Shown here: positions 44,980-53,967 of the stretch, in pieces
Layout: each line of letters starts with the position of its first letter
Numbering within the stretch: position 1 is the first letter of the stretch
Assembly: GCA_014695345.1 (NCBI GenBank)
Contig: JACJOC010000030.1
Coordinates: 96,207-160,206, forward strand
Direction of reading: 5' to 3'
DNA length: 64,000 bases
Source of the DNA: Cyanobacteria bacterium FACHB-471
GTDB taxonomy: Bacteria; Cyanobacteriota; Cyanobacteriia; Elainellales; Elainellaceae
Notes under the pieces: generated by a model
What the model was told of the DNA's origin: nothing
Database searches by the model: none
Seen by the model: only the letters and a program-made list of their open reading frames with translations
Made by a program: the position numbers and the translations under genes

Positions 44980-46053
44980 GTGGCTTTATATGCTGAGCTA
45001 CATCGCCACTTAGGTGGCTCTGTTGTGCCCCGCGTGTTGTGGCGGTATTTTCAGCGCAACCGCCCTGACCTGGCTCAACAGTTTGATGAATATGGTGCTT
45101 TTGAGGAATTCTACACCCGTCCTCGCAATACTTTAGATGAATATCTGGAGCTGCACACGCTGGTGGAGAGCGTCCAGACGGACGAAACGCTGCCTTATTT
45201 TGTCTATCGGTTAATGCGGGGAGCGTACATTTTTGAGAATTTGGCTTATCTGGAGTTGCGCTACACGCCTTATCTCCGCACCTCGGATCAGTTGAGTCAG
45301 TCTGAGCGAATTGATCAGATGACTCAAATTGTGGAAATTGTGGGGCGGGCAAGTCAGTTGGGCGATTACCCGATCGTGACCAGCCAGATCTTGTGTATGC
45401 ACTCCCGCTTGCCCTATGAAGTAAATCGGGCGATCGCCGATCTCGCTGCCCAGATGAAGCAATACGTTTGCGGCATTGACCTGGCGGGTGGAGATGCCCA
45501 CTATGCCGATCGACTCGGTGAATTTGTGGAACTGTATGACTATGCGCGATCGCTTGGGCTAAACACTACCGGACATCTCTACGAAACCAGCGAAGGTTGT
45601 TACCCTGAACTTTTGCCCTACCTAATGCGTATTGGGCACGGTATTCAGATTCCGCTGCTGCATCCCGAGCTATTAGGTGAAATTGCTGAGCGAGGACAAT
45701 GCTTGGAAGTTTGCCCCACGACCTACTTAAAAACGGGGACTTTAGAGAGCATTCATCAACTTAAGTTGGTTTTCGATCGCTGCTTTGAAGCCGGAGTCGA
45801 TATCGCTATCTGTACGGATAACGCTGGATTGCACAACATGCGTTTACCGTTTGAGTATGAGAGCCTGCTGACCCATGATGTGATTGGCTTTGATCAGCTA
45901 CAGGCTTGCCAGGAAGCGGCTTTCCGTCATGCTTTTGCCTGGCCTCATCGTCAACGCCCTGCCTCAATCTTGACTGAAATTTTACAGCCTGAATCAAAGT
46001 CAGAATCTAGCGCGATCGAAGATTCATTGCTTTCAAAGCCCTTGAAGATTTAG
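44980..46053 (+). CDS. Adenosine deaminase-like amidohydrolase
   Basis: It starts at GTG with GAGAGG seven bases upstream. The 357-residue protein is a metal-dependent TIM-barrel deaminase. LHRHLGGSV gives the first HxH; GHLYETSEG has the His and catalytic Glu of the usual HAGE block; VCPTTYLKTG and ICTDNAGLHN replace the usual CPTSNxxTG and TDDP. The zinc ligands and Glu are kept, but two substrate-side residues differ from canonical adenosine deaminase, so the substrate could be a modified adenosine or another aminopurine. It is divergent from purA. Confidence 0.78.
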   Translation: MALYAELHRHLGGSVVPRVLWRYFQRNRPDLAQQFDEYGAFEEFYTRPRNTLDEYLELHTLVESVQTDETLPYFVYRLMRGAYIFENLAYLELRYTPYLRTSDQLSQSERIDQMTQIVEIVGRASQLGDYPIVTSQILCMHSRLPYEVNRAIADLAAQMKQYVCGIDLAGGDAHYADRLGEFVELYDYARSLGLNTTGHLYETSEGCYPELLPYLMRIGHGIQIPLLHPELLGEIAERGQCLEVCPTTYLKTGTLESIHQLKLVFDRCFEAGVDIAICTDNAGLHNMRLPFEYESLLTHDVIGFDQLQACQEAAFRHAFAWPHRQRPASILTEILQPESKSESSAIEDSLLSKPLKI

Positions 46054-46127
46054 TAGACGGTCTCGAACAATTTAAAGAAATTTGATTTTGCTGAGTGGGG
46101 ATGGTTCACCAGATATCCATTCTTTCT

Positions 46128-46155
46128 GTAGGGGCGCGCTGCGGTGCACCCCTAC
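46128..46155. repeat. 28-bp palindromic repeat
   Basis: Outer arms GTAGGGGCGC and GCACCCCTAC pair in 9 of 10 positions. The total length is 28 bases, as for the copies at 17143 and 27690. It lies between two convergent genes. Confidence 0.7.
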
Positions 46156-46191
46156 GTAATTCACACGTTCAGATAGCAACCTCAAAAAATT

Positions 46192-46220
46192 AGAGCCTGA
46201 AGGATATTCCCTCAGGCTCT
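46192..46220 (-). terminator. Rho-independent terminator of psb27
   Basis: AGAGCCTGA and TCAGGCTCT form a stem extended by G-C pairs inside. Read leftward it is followed by AATTTTTTG. It lies about 45 bases past the psb27 stop. Confidence 0.8.
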
Positions 46221-46264
46221 ATCTGTATTAATCAATCAAAGAGTTAATCAATCAAATAGCTTCG

Positions 46265-46663
46265 CTATGATTCGCGGCGAAGTGCAGCTTCTACCTGAGC
46301 AAATTCTTGCTCCAAGCGCTTTCTTAACTTTTCGGGAACTGGACGGTTGGGGTAGGAGCTGTAGTGTCCAGCTAGGGAGTTCAGCGCTGTCCGCATGGTT
46401 GTAAAGGAACTGAGCTTGGTTACGGAGTTATCCCGGCGATAGCGGGAGGCGAAGTCGTTGATTCTTTGCCGTGCTTCTGTCTGGGCGATCGCCTTGTTAG
46501 GAGAACCATCGGGTAGTTCGATTGCTGTTCTTAGGCTGTTGACCAGAGCCAGCGTATCTTCACGGTAATTTCCGGTCAACCCAGCGGGAGCGGAGGTGCA
46601 GCCCATCAAACCAATTACCAGCACCAGAGCCAGAGCCAGAAAGCGAGACAAAAACTTCTTCAT
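46265..46663 (-). CDS. psb27: Photosystem II assembly lipoprotein Psb27
   Basis: The 132-residue protein has a signal peptide with lipobox LMGC. The Psb27 four-helix domain follows (GNYREDTLALVNSLRTAIEL; INDFASRYRRDNSVTKLSSF; SYPNRPVPEKLRKRLEQEF). It is a lumenal lipid-anchored factor that binds CP43 and holds photosystem II in an inactive state before the manganese cluster is built. It is monocistronic, with a clear terminator. Confidence 0.95.
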   Translation of the reverse strand: MKKFLSRFLALALVLVIGLMGCTSAPAGLTGNYREDTLALVNSLRTAIELPDGSPNKAIAQTEARQRINDFASRYRRDNSVTKLSSFTTMRTALNSLAGHYSSYPNRPVPEKLRKRLEQEFAQVEAALRRES

Positions 46664-47231
46664 AAAACCTCAGAGTCAGGAAAAGCTTAAGACAATTGCA
46701 ATCAGTTCCAAGAAATGATTGGTGATCAGCGGGGATCACGATTATTGCCAATCTTATCCTGATCCGAGAGGAAAATTTCCTGCCCTGAGATAGGGAAAGT
46801 CTGCTACCGCTACAAATTTCTCAAAAATAGGGGTTAACCAATGTAGCCGAACTTTTAAGTAAAAGAAGGCTACTAACTTCTACTACACAAAAGCTTTATA
46901 GAAGCTGAAGCTTTATCAAAATTGCGTGATGCCTTCTACATCAATCACTGAATAGGATGCAATACAGCAAAGTTTGATTTTTAGGTAGATGCGAATTTGT
47001 TGTTTTAGTAAAAATACTGATTGACACTTTTCAGAATAATTCTACCTATGTAATTATTCTGACATTCAAATAAAGTTCGCCACTTCGCTAAGAGGCGATT
47101 CAGAATTCTTTCAGTCCCATTAGATCAATAGCCGAGTTCCAGGTCTGCTGCTGACTGAACTCGTAACTTCCTGTACGGATTCAACCTTGAGCTTTTCAGA
47201 ATTACACCTCTCCTGACCCGGAGTTGAAAAC
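46664..47231. other. 568-base region upstream of the acyl/glycan operon
   Basis: This divergent gap holds the psb27 promoter on the left and the presumed start of the large rightward operon on the right. It is AT-rich in its centre. A TTGACA with a following dyad (47021-47062) is listed separately. There is no reading frame with coding character and no RNA gene that I recognise. The last 80 bases form a moderately GC-rich leader without a clear Shine-Dalgarno sequence except CCCGGAG near 47218. Confidence 0.5.
47021..47062 (+). promoter_or_regulatory. TTGACA box followed by an 11-bp inverted repeat
   Basis: TTGACA at 47021-47026 is a consensus -35 element. TCAGAATAATT (47031-47041) and AATTATTCTGA (47052-47062) are perfect complements around ten bases. 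The dyad overlaps the region where a -10 element would lie, which is typical of an operator. No perfect -10 at standard spacing is visible. Confidence 0.4.
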
Positions 47232-49064
47232 ATGACTCAGTGTTTACCTCACCATTTAGTCAAGCTTGATACATTAGTTCAACTGCTTAGATGGAGGTCT
47301 GTTGAACAACCGGAACGGCTAGCCTACACCTTTCTGACGGACGGAAAAACTGAAAGTTCCACCTTGAGCTATGCCGATCTCGATCGTCAGGCAAGGGCGA
47401 TCGCGGCTCTCCTGCAACAGCAAAATGCATCAGGAGAAAGGGCGCTATTGCTCTACCCACAAGGATTAGAAGTAATGGCGGCATTTCTAGGATGCCTCTA
47501 TGGTGGCGTAATTGCGATTCCGGTGCCGCCGCCGGATGCGGGTCGGCTGAAGCGAACCTTGCCTCGACTGCGAGCCATCGTTCAAGACGCTCAAGCGACA
47601 GTTGTTCTGACGAATGCCCGAATTCTTTCGATTTTCGAGGAAGCAGGGCTGGAGTTTCCTGAATTTTCCACAATACGCTGGATCGACACTGAACAGGTTG
47701 ATCTGCAGCTAGCCGCATCCTGGCAAGAGCCAGCGATTAACAGCGATGATATTGCTTACCTGCAATACACCTCTGGCTCAACGTCCACGCCAAAAGGAGT
47801 GATGATTACGCACAGGAATGTGATGCATCATTCGGCTTATTTGCAGAGAGCCTGTGGGTACGACTCAGACAGCGTTTCAGTCACCTGGATGCCCTACTTC
47901 CATGACTATGGCTTGGTCGAAGGGTTGATCCAACCGCTTTACAACGGCACTCCCTGCTATGTGATGTCTCCGTTTGCCTTTATTAAGCAACCGGTTCGCT
48001 GGCTTCAGGCGATTTCGCGGTATCGGGCGACTCACAGTCAGGCTCCAAACTTTGCCTATGAGCAGTGCATTCGACGGGTCAAGCTCGAACAGCGAGATGC
48101 CTTAGATTTAAGCAGTTGGCGAGCGGCAGGAAATGCAGCCGAACCGATTAACCCAAGGGTTTTACGGCAGTTCTTTGAATATTTCGAACCCAGTGGCTTC
48201 CGATGGGATGCGTTTGCGCCTGCCTACGGATTGGCAGAGGCAACTCTACTTGTGACCACCAGTCCACGCCCCTCGGAACCTGTGGTTTGTGTGCTTGACC
48301 CAGCCGCACTGGAACGCAATCGGATTGTTGAAGCCTCAGATGAACAGGACGTGGTGCGAATCGTTGCAGGCTGCGGTCGTCAGGTCTGTGAAACTCAGAT
48401 TGCGATTGTGAACCCCGATACGCTGACTCGCTGTGCCCCAAACGAGGTGGGCGAAATTTGGGTGGCTGACGCTGGTGTGGCAAAGGGCTACTGGCAGCGT
48501 CCTGAGGAAAGCGATCGCACCTTCCGCGCTCAGATTGCGGATTCCCAGGAAGGTCCGTTTTTACGAACGGGCGACCTCGGCTTCCTTCAAGACGGAGAAC
48601 TGTTTGTCACGGGACGGATCAAAGACCTGATTATCATTCGGGGCACAAACCACTATCCCCAGGATATTGAGTGGACGGTTCAGCAACTCCATCCGGCTTT
48701 GCGCCCTGACTACGGTGCAGCATTCTCCACTGAGATAGACGGAGAAGAACGGCTGGTTGTGGTGCAAGAGGTGGAACGGCAGCAGCAAAACATTGATTTT
48801 GATCAGGTGATTGGCGAAATTCGACAGGCGATCGCCGAACAGCATGAGCTTCAGGTTTATGCAGTTGTGCTAGCCAAGCCTGGAAATATTCTCAAAACCT
48901 CCAGCGGCAAGATTCAGCGTCGTGCCTGCCGAACTAGCTTCTTAGCCGGAACGCTCGACGTGCTAGAAGACTGGAGCGAAAACCCGCAAATTCGAGCCAG
49001 CTTCAGAAACTTGCAGGGCGATGTCAGTTCGCTGCTAGAGCAAGTGCAAGTCGCTAAGGCCTAA
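47232..49064 (+). CDS. Fatty acyl-AMP ligase (FAAL)
   Basis: The 610-residue protein is an ANL-superfamily adenylating enzyme. Core motifs are YTSGSTSTPKGVMITHRN (P-loop), AYGLAEATLLV and LRTGDLGFLQDGELFVTGR, with a final Lys in LKTSSGKIQRRA. WMPYFHDYGLVEG and the absence of a free CoA-type ending are typical of FAALs, which load fatty acids onto an acyl carrier protein. An ACP is encoded two genes later. It opens an eleven-gene same-strand cluster. A CoA-ligase role is less likely but cannot be excluded by eye. Confidence 0.9.
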   Translation: MTQCLPHHLVKLDTLVQLLRWRSVEQPERLAYTFLTDGKTESSTLSYADLDRQARAIAALLQQQNASGERALLLYPQGLEVMAAFLGCLYGGVIAIPVPPPDAGRLKRTLPRLRAIVQDAQATVVLTNARILSIFEEAGLEFPEFSTIRWIDTEQVDLQLAASWQEPAINSDDIAYLQYTSGSTSTPKGVMITHRNVMHHSAYLQRACGYDSDSVSVTWMPYFHDYGLVEGLIQPLYNGTPCYVMSPFAFIKQPVRWLQAISRYRATHSQAPNFAYEQCIRRVKLEQRDALDLSSWRAAGNAAEPINPRVLRQFFEYFEPSGFRWDAFAPAYGLAEATLLVTTSPRPSEPVVCVLDPAALERNRIVEASDEQDVVRIVAGCGRQVCETQIAIVNPDTLTRCAPNEVGEIWVADAGVAKGYWQRPEESDRTFRAQIADSQEGPFLRTGDLGFLQDGELFVTGRIKDLIIIRGTNHYPQDIEWTVQQLHPALRPDYGAAFSTEIDGEERLVVVQEVERQQQNIDFDQVIGEIRQAIAEQHELQVYAVVLAKPGNILKTSSGKIQRRACRTSFLAGTLDVLEDWSENPQIRASFRNLQGDVSSLLEQVQVAKA

Positions 49065-49178
49065 AAGTTTCAAAATCCTGTCACCTCCCTGGCAACGTTT
49101 CACCTGAAATCTCAAGTTCTCAAGTTCTCGAAGTTTTGTTCCTCATCCTTTGCTCCTCATCCTGGGTTGGAGAGATCA

Positions 49179-51008
49179 ATGCATCCACCGGAAAGATCAA
49201 TGCATCCACTCAAACAATATTGGCTCGCTGAAGAACTGGAGCGCGATCTGGGCGATCCCTGTAATCCAGAAAGCGTGATGTCGTTTAAGCAGGTGATTGA
49301 GCTGGACGAACTCGAAGCCTTTCCTGAAGCCGAGTTGACCTGGCTTTATAACTGGAAACTGCATCACTACTACATCCCAACGAACTGTGGCGGAGAATTT
49401 ACCTCCTTTGAGGAATTCATCGCCTTTGTGCGAGTCATGTCGCGGCGTGACTTGACCACTTCCATTTCTTTCACCACTCTGTTTTGGTCATTTCTCACCT
49501 GGATGGCAGGGACGGATGAGCAAAAGCAAGAGCTAGCCCAGTTTATGAAAGACATGAGTGGGGCAATGTGTCTTTCCTATTCTGAGCGGGCACACGGGAG
49601 TGATCTCCTCGCTGGCGATGTAACCGCAACTAAAGTTCCCGGTGGTTATTTGTTGAATGGTGAGAAGTGGCCAATCAATCGCGCCACTATTTCTGGAGTC
49701 ACTTTCGTATTGGCGAAAACGGATGCAGAAGCAGGAAGCCGCAGCCTGTCTTTGTTCATGGTGAAGAAAGCAGAGCTTGATCCAGCAACCTATAGCAATT
49801 TACCCAAGATTAAAACTCACGGAATTCGCGGCTCTGACATGAGCGGTATCCGTTTTGATGACTGCTTTATTCCCGAAAAGATGCGATTGGGTAAAGAAGG
49901 AGTCGGGCTAGAGCTGGCGCTTAAAGGGTTTCAGATTACTCGCGCTCTGTGTGCCGCATTCTCTCAAGGAGCAGCCGATACTGCGCTCAGAACAACCCTG
50001 AAGTTTACGTTAGGGCGGCAACTGTATGGCAAAACCGTATTTGATATTCCCCATCCTCGCCGCACTCTAGTAGACGCTTTTCTAGATATTTTGATTTGCG
50101 ACTGTGCCAATATCGGCGCAGGCAGAGGGTTTCACGTTGTTCCAGAACAGTTCAGCGTTTGGTCGGCAGTGGTGAAGTATTTTGTCACCGTGACGCTAGA
50201 GAAGATGGTGCAGGATGTCTCGGTGGTGTTGGGCGCACGCTATTACATGCGTGAGGAACATGACTTTGGCATTTTCCAAAAGGTGATGCGGGACAACGCG
50301 ATTATCAGCGTATTTGACGGCAGCAGCATTGTGAATTTGCATTCTCTGATCCTGCAACGACGGCATTTAGCCAAATTCCGTGCGCGGCGGGATGCTCAGA
50401 GTATGGAGGCGATCGCCACCCGCCTACAAACCACATTCACGCTCGATCAGCCTGTGCCCCAATTTGCTCCAGAGCGGCTAGAGCTATTTAGTCGAGGTGC
50501 AGATGATGTGCTTCAAGGACTGGAAATCGCTTTGGAGCAGCTTCAGGCACTCGAACCGCCCGACTTAGAACCAGAAGTTTTAGAGCAGATAGAAGCGTTA
50601 ACTCACGCTGTTTTAGCAGAGTTAAACGCACAGGATGATTTCCTGGGAACTGCTGCCTTTGAACATGGTCACGACCAGTCGCCGGAGTCGTTTGAACTGG
50701 CGAAAAAGTATTGCACCCTCCATGCTGCTGCTGCCTGCGTTCACATGTGGTTGCATAACCGCAAAACGTTAGGTGAGTTTTTTGCCAATGGCAGATGGTT
50801 GGCGCTGAGCTTGCGAAGGCTGTTGGTAGCGGTTAACCCCGCTCTAGACTTGCCGCCCCGCCTGGACGATGAGCCGCTTGCCCAGGAATTGCTCAGGCTT
50901 TATGGCGAAGATCGGATGTTTTCGATTGTTCCTTTTCAATTAGCTAAATCAGAAGTTCAGGAGAATCCTATTCATGCAATTACAGAACTCCAGCTCCAAG
51001 CCCAGTGA
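49179..51008 (+). CDS. Acyl-CoA (acyl-ACP) dehydrogenase
   Basis: Two near-identical start regions exist because GATCAATGCATCCA is duplicated with a 21-base offset. The first ATG (49179) has GGAG at a good distance; the second is at 49200. The 609-residue flavoenzyme has CLSYSERAHGSDL (FAD/substrate segment), LNGEKWPINRA, RGSDMSGIRFDD and VFDGSSIVNLHSL, as in the FadE family. The C-terminal 200 residues are an extra helical domain. Lying between a FAAL and an ACP, it probably introduces a double bond into an ACP-bound acyl chain. It overlaps the ACP gene by 35 bases. Confidence 0.85.
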   Translation: MHPPERSMHPLKQYWLAEELERDLGDPCNPESVMSFKQVIELDELEAFPEAELTWLYNWKLHHYYIPTNCGGEFTSFEEFIAFVRVMSRRDLTTSISFTTLFWSFLTWMAGTDEQKQELAQFMKDMSGAMCLSYSERAHGSDLLAGDVTATKVPGGYLLNGEKWPINRATISGVTFVLAKTDAEAGSRSLSLFMVKKAELDPATYSNLPKIKTHGIRGSDMSGIRFDDCFIPEKMRLGKEGVGLELALKGFQITRALCAAFSQGAADTALRTTLKFTLGRQLYGKTVFDIPHPRRTLVDAFLDILICDCANIGAGRGFHVVPEQFSVWSAVVKYFVTVTLEKMVQDVSVVLGARYYMREEHDFGIFQKVMRDNAIISVFDGSSIVNLHSLILQRRHLAKFRARRDAQSMEAIATRLQTTFTLDQPVPQFAPERLELFSRGADDVLQGLEIALEQLQALEPPDLEPEVLEQIEALTHAVLAELNAQDDFLGTAAFEHGHDQSPESFELAKKYCTLHAAAACVHMWLHNRKTLGEFFANGRWLALSLRRLLVAVNPALDLPPRLDDEPLAQELLRLYGEDRMFSIVPFQLAKSEVQENPIHAITELQLQAQ

Positions 51009-51384
51009 TGTATTGGTTCAAGCGGATCTAGCTCAGGAGAATAGTGAGGCGATCGCCATTGAGACGATTCAAACCTGGATCGTCAATCAGTTGGCAAAGC
51101 AGCTTTCACTTTCCGCCCCGTCGATCAAAGTTGAGGAACCTTTAACCCGTTATGGGCTGGACTCGATCGACTCCGTGACGATTGTGGGTGATATGGAAGA
51201 TTGGCTCGGTGTAGATCTGCCTTCAACCCTGCTTTGGGACTATCCCACAATTCAGAAAGCCGCTACCTATCTGGTGCAGGAAATGAACATTGCTCCAGGA
51301 GCGATCGCATCTGAACCAGAAACACCCGTTCAGCCCACTAAAGAAACTGTTGGGAAATGGAGTCTGTGGGGACGCGGGAAATAG
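50974..51384 (+). CDS. Acyl carrier protein
   Basis: The 136-residue protein has AGGAG ten bases before its ATG. A flexible N-terminus precedes the carrier domain, whose attachment site is Ser64 in RYGLDSIDSVTI, followed by LPSTLLWDYPTIQKAATYL. The GLDS form (rather than GxDSLD) is typical of polyketide/FAAL-linked carriers. Translational overlap with the dehydrogenase gene and proximity to the FAAL make it the obvious partner of both. It ends with a Pro/Thr/Trp-rich tail of unknown use. Confidence 0.9.
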   Translation: MQLQNSSSKPSDVLVQADLAQENSEAIAIETIQTWIVNQLAKQLSLSAPSIKVEEPLTRYGLDSIDSVTIVGDMEDWLGVDLPSTLLWDYPTIQKAATYLVQEMNIAPGAIASEPETPVQPTKETVGKWSLWGRGK

Positions 51385-51422
51385 CTGTAGCTGTGTTACG
51401 CGCAGGTCCGTGAGGACCAGAA

Positions 51423-51460
51423 TAACTTGCGTTTACACGGTGGTTTCTAAGCGCAAGTTA
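51423..51460. repeat. Hairpin between ACP and MBOAT genes
   Basis: TAACTTGCGTTTA and TAAGCGCAAGTTA pair in 12 of 13 positions around 12 bases. It lies in the 139-base gap, the second largest within the cluster. There is no T-tract, so it may be an attenuator, an mRNA-processing site or a small repeat. Confidence 0.5.
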
Positions 51461-51523
51461 CAGAAGAGATTTGGATTGAAATAAGTGTAAGCCGATAATT
51501 TTTGAGATTGGGGAGGAAGTCGA

Positions 51524-52981
51524 TTGAACTTCTCTGAATTCTCCTTTTGGTGGGTTTTGTTGCTGGTTGGGTCAGCATTCTTTGCAGTGCGCTATGTCGG
51601 CAAGCAGCTTAACCTCTGGCGAGGGGTGTTTGACAGCATTGGATTGATGGCGCTGTCGCTTACGCTTTTTGTGAATGCCAGCACCTCTAGCTTTGTTATC
51701 TTTTCGTTTGAGATTGTCTTTAACTATCTGATGGTGCGGCTGATGTTTAGCCGTCAGGGATGGCAGGCAAAGGCGATCGCCACTGCTGTAATTTGGTTTG
51801 ACATAGCCATTCTGGCGTATTTCAAATACCTCAACTTCTTTGTTGAAGATGTGGTTGGGCTGGTGGCTCCGGCGATCGCGTCTTCCTGGCAAGACAAAAG
51901 CATTCCCGGATTAGGGTCAATTCCGCCTGGGCTGTCGTTTTACACCTTTCAAATGGTGGCGTTTGTCGTCGATTCCTACACCAGCAAACGCAAGCAGTCA
52001 TTAGGGTTTATCGACTACGTCAACTTTGTCTCATTCTTTCCACAAGTGGTTGCTGGTCCGATTGAGCGACGGTCAGACCTGCTTCCTCAGATTGAGTCTT
52101 TTCGGTTTAAGTTCACCGCCGACAATTTTGAGGCAGGCTTCCGCTGGTTGGCGTTAGGTCTGTTTATGAAGTTTGTTTTGGCAGATAACATTTCCCCATT
52201 CATTAACTTAGAAGAAACCGCTAACGCATGGCTCGTCTGGTTTTCTGCCTATTTATTTACCCTCAGAATCTACTTTGACTTTGCTGGATATAGCTTTATT
52301 GCGCTGGGGTTGGCTCGAATTGTGGGCGTGCGGCTGGCGATTAACTTTCTTGCACCCTATACCTCACAGAGCATTAATGAGTTTTGGCGACGCTGGCACG
52401 TTACCTTGAGTACCTGGTTTCGGGACTATGTGTTTTTGCCGCTGATGGGTTCTAAAAAACACTGGGCGGCATTTTTCCTGTTTATCACTTTTACCCTTTC
52501 GGGCTTCTGGCACGGTGCAGCGTGGAACTTTATCATTTGGGGCGCTTATCACGGGCTATTATTGCTGGTTTTGAGGTATGCCGGTCGTCCTTTCTACCGC
52601 TTTGTTGGACAGTACTTTCCTACGCCGCAGTTTATCTCTTGGGCACTGACCTTCGGCTCTGTGATTCTCGGCTGTCTGTTTTTCATGGAAACTGATATCG
52701 GGCGACTGGGGCAAAAGCTGCAAACGCTGGTTAATCCATTCACTTATTCGTTCTCCAATTTAGGTGGGGCGATCGCCTCTTTCAGTTTCAACGAAGGCAG
52801 CGCGTTACTCCTGACTCTGGCTTTGGCAACTGGGGTATTGCTGTTTGAACATGTTGCCGTCTGGCAAAAACGAGGGGAATATGACCTGCTGCTGTCGCCT
52901 TGGATGTCGAGAATTTTGCTGGCTTTGACGATTTTGCTGGCAGCGAATGCTCCGTCTGAATTCATCTACTTTGACTTTTAG
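51524..52981 (+). CDS. MBOAT family membrane O-acyltransferase
   Basis: It starts at TTG with GGGGAGG nine bases upstream. The 485-residue product has about ten membrane helices. The AlgI/DltB-type signature is complete: GLSFYTFQMVAFVVDSY, FPQVVAGPIERRSDLLPQ, EFWRRWHVTLSTWFRDYVFLP and SGFWHGAAWNFIIWG, the last with the catalytic His. It should move an acyl group from a cytoplasmic donor across the membrane. The next gene looks like an extracytoplasmic SGNH partner, as in alginate or peptidoglycan O-acetylation pairs. Here the donor could be the cluster's own acyl-ACP. Confidence 0.9.
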   Translation: MNFSEFSFWWVLLLVGSAFFAVRYVGKQLNLWRGVFDSIGLMALSLTLFVNASTSSFVIFSFEIVFNYLMVRLMFSRQGWQAKAIATAVIWFDIAILAYFKYLNFFVEDVVGLVAPAIASSWQDKSIPGLGSIPPGLSFYTFQMVAFVVDSYTSKRKQSLGFIDYVNFVSFFPQVVAGPIERRSDLLPQIESFRFKFTADNFEAGFRWLALGLFMKFVLADNISPFINLEETANAWLVWFSAYLFTLRIYFDFAGYSFIALGLARIVGVRLAINFLAPYTSQSINEFWRRWHVTLSTWFRDYVFLPLMGSKKHWAAFFLFITFTLSGFWHGAAWNFIIWGAYHGLLLLVLRYAGRPFYRFVGQYFPTPQFISWALTFGSVILGCLFFMETDIGRLGQKLQTLVNPFTYSFSNLGGAIASFSFNEGSALLLTLALATGVLLFEHVAVWQKRGEYDLLLSPWMSRILLALTILLAANAPSEFIYFDF

Positions 52982-52999
52982 ACAGTGACTTTTAAACCC

Positions 53000-53944
53000 A
53001 TGAGAAAGCAGCTTAGCTTTGCAACCTGGATTTTAGCAGCGGGTTTAGCCTGGTCAATTGGCTATCTCTACAACGTTCGCTATGGCGGCGAGTTGAGTTG
53101 GCTGCGGATGATGTATGAGCGCAAAATGGCGATCGCTGCTGAAGTCGAAGCTCCCCAACGAGTAATCATTCTGGGCGGCTCTGGCGCTCACTACACCGTC
53201 GATGCAGAACTAATGCAGCAGGAATTGGGGATTCCGGTAATCAATCTTGGCTTAGACGGTCCAATTGGTTTGAATGTGCTGCTGCCCAGTGTGATGGATG
53301 CAATTCAACCTGGAGATGTGGTGCTGCTGATTCCTGAATACCTGATTTTGCTAGATGAGGATGGTTTAGGCGATCGCTCTGGTGCATTCGGCATGGCGAT
53401 CGGACAGCCCGGTTTAGGAGACATTCCGCTCAAACAACTGACTCATGATGCCCTGCTGTTGGGAGTTCCCACCCTGCGAGCCGTCACCAAATCGACCTGG
53501 GATGTGGCGCAGTACGGCGAAATGCGGGGCTACTACTCCGATCCGATTTCTGCGAATGGTGACCCCACCGCGCTAAAGCAGCGCACCAATTCCTCCTGGT
53601 GGCAAATGCGGATCAAAGACACCGTTTCCGATCATGCTCTGGAGCAGATTTCCCAATTTCGCCAGCAGGTTGAAAGCAAGGACGCAACTTTAGTGTTGGG
53701 TTTGCCCTGGATCTACGCCAGTCAAGATGCTGAAACGCTTGAAAACGTCCAAGAAACCGCCACCGCGCTAGCTGAAATTGCTCCTGTGCTTTACAACCCA
53801 GACTCTTTGAACCTGCAAACTGACTCTAGCCTGTTTGCCGATACGCACTATCACCTGAATCAGGATGCTCGTAACCTGCGATCGCAAGAGCTAGCGCAGC
53901 AACTTGAACCCGTCCTGGATGCGATCGCTGAAAGACGTCTCTAA
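53000..53944 (+). CDS. Membrane-anchored SGNH-like acyltransferase partner
   Basis: The ATG at 53000 (MRKQLSFATWILAAGLAWSI) gives an uncleaved N-terminal membrane helix; a GTG 15 bases earlier is possible. The 314-residue protein has RVIILGGSGAHYTVDAELM, a GxS-type nucleophile block. It ends with LFADTHYHLNQDARNLRS, where Asp and His in DTHYH supply the rest of an SGNH triad, as in DltD, AlgX and PatB-like proteins. It begins 18 bases after the MBOAT stop, so the two should act together in acylating an extracytoplasmic glycan or lipid. Confidence 0.72.
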   Translation: MRKQLSFATWILAAGLAWSIGYLYNVRYGGELSWLRMMYERKMAIAAEVEAPQRVIILGGSGAHYTVDAELMQQELGIPVINLGLDGPIGLNVLLPSVMDAIQPGDVVLLIPEYLILLDEDGLGDRSGAFGMAIGQPGLGDIPLKQLTHDALLLGVPTLRAVTKSTWDVAQYGEMRGYYSDPISANGDPTALKQRTNSSWWQMRIKDTVSDHALEQISQFRQQVESKDATLVLGLPWIYASQDAETLENVQETATALAEIAPVLYNPDSLNLQTDSSLFADTHYHLNQDARNLRSQELAQQLEPVLDAIAERRL

Positions 53945-53967
53945 AACTTGAAATCGAGGAGATCTCC

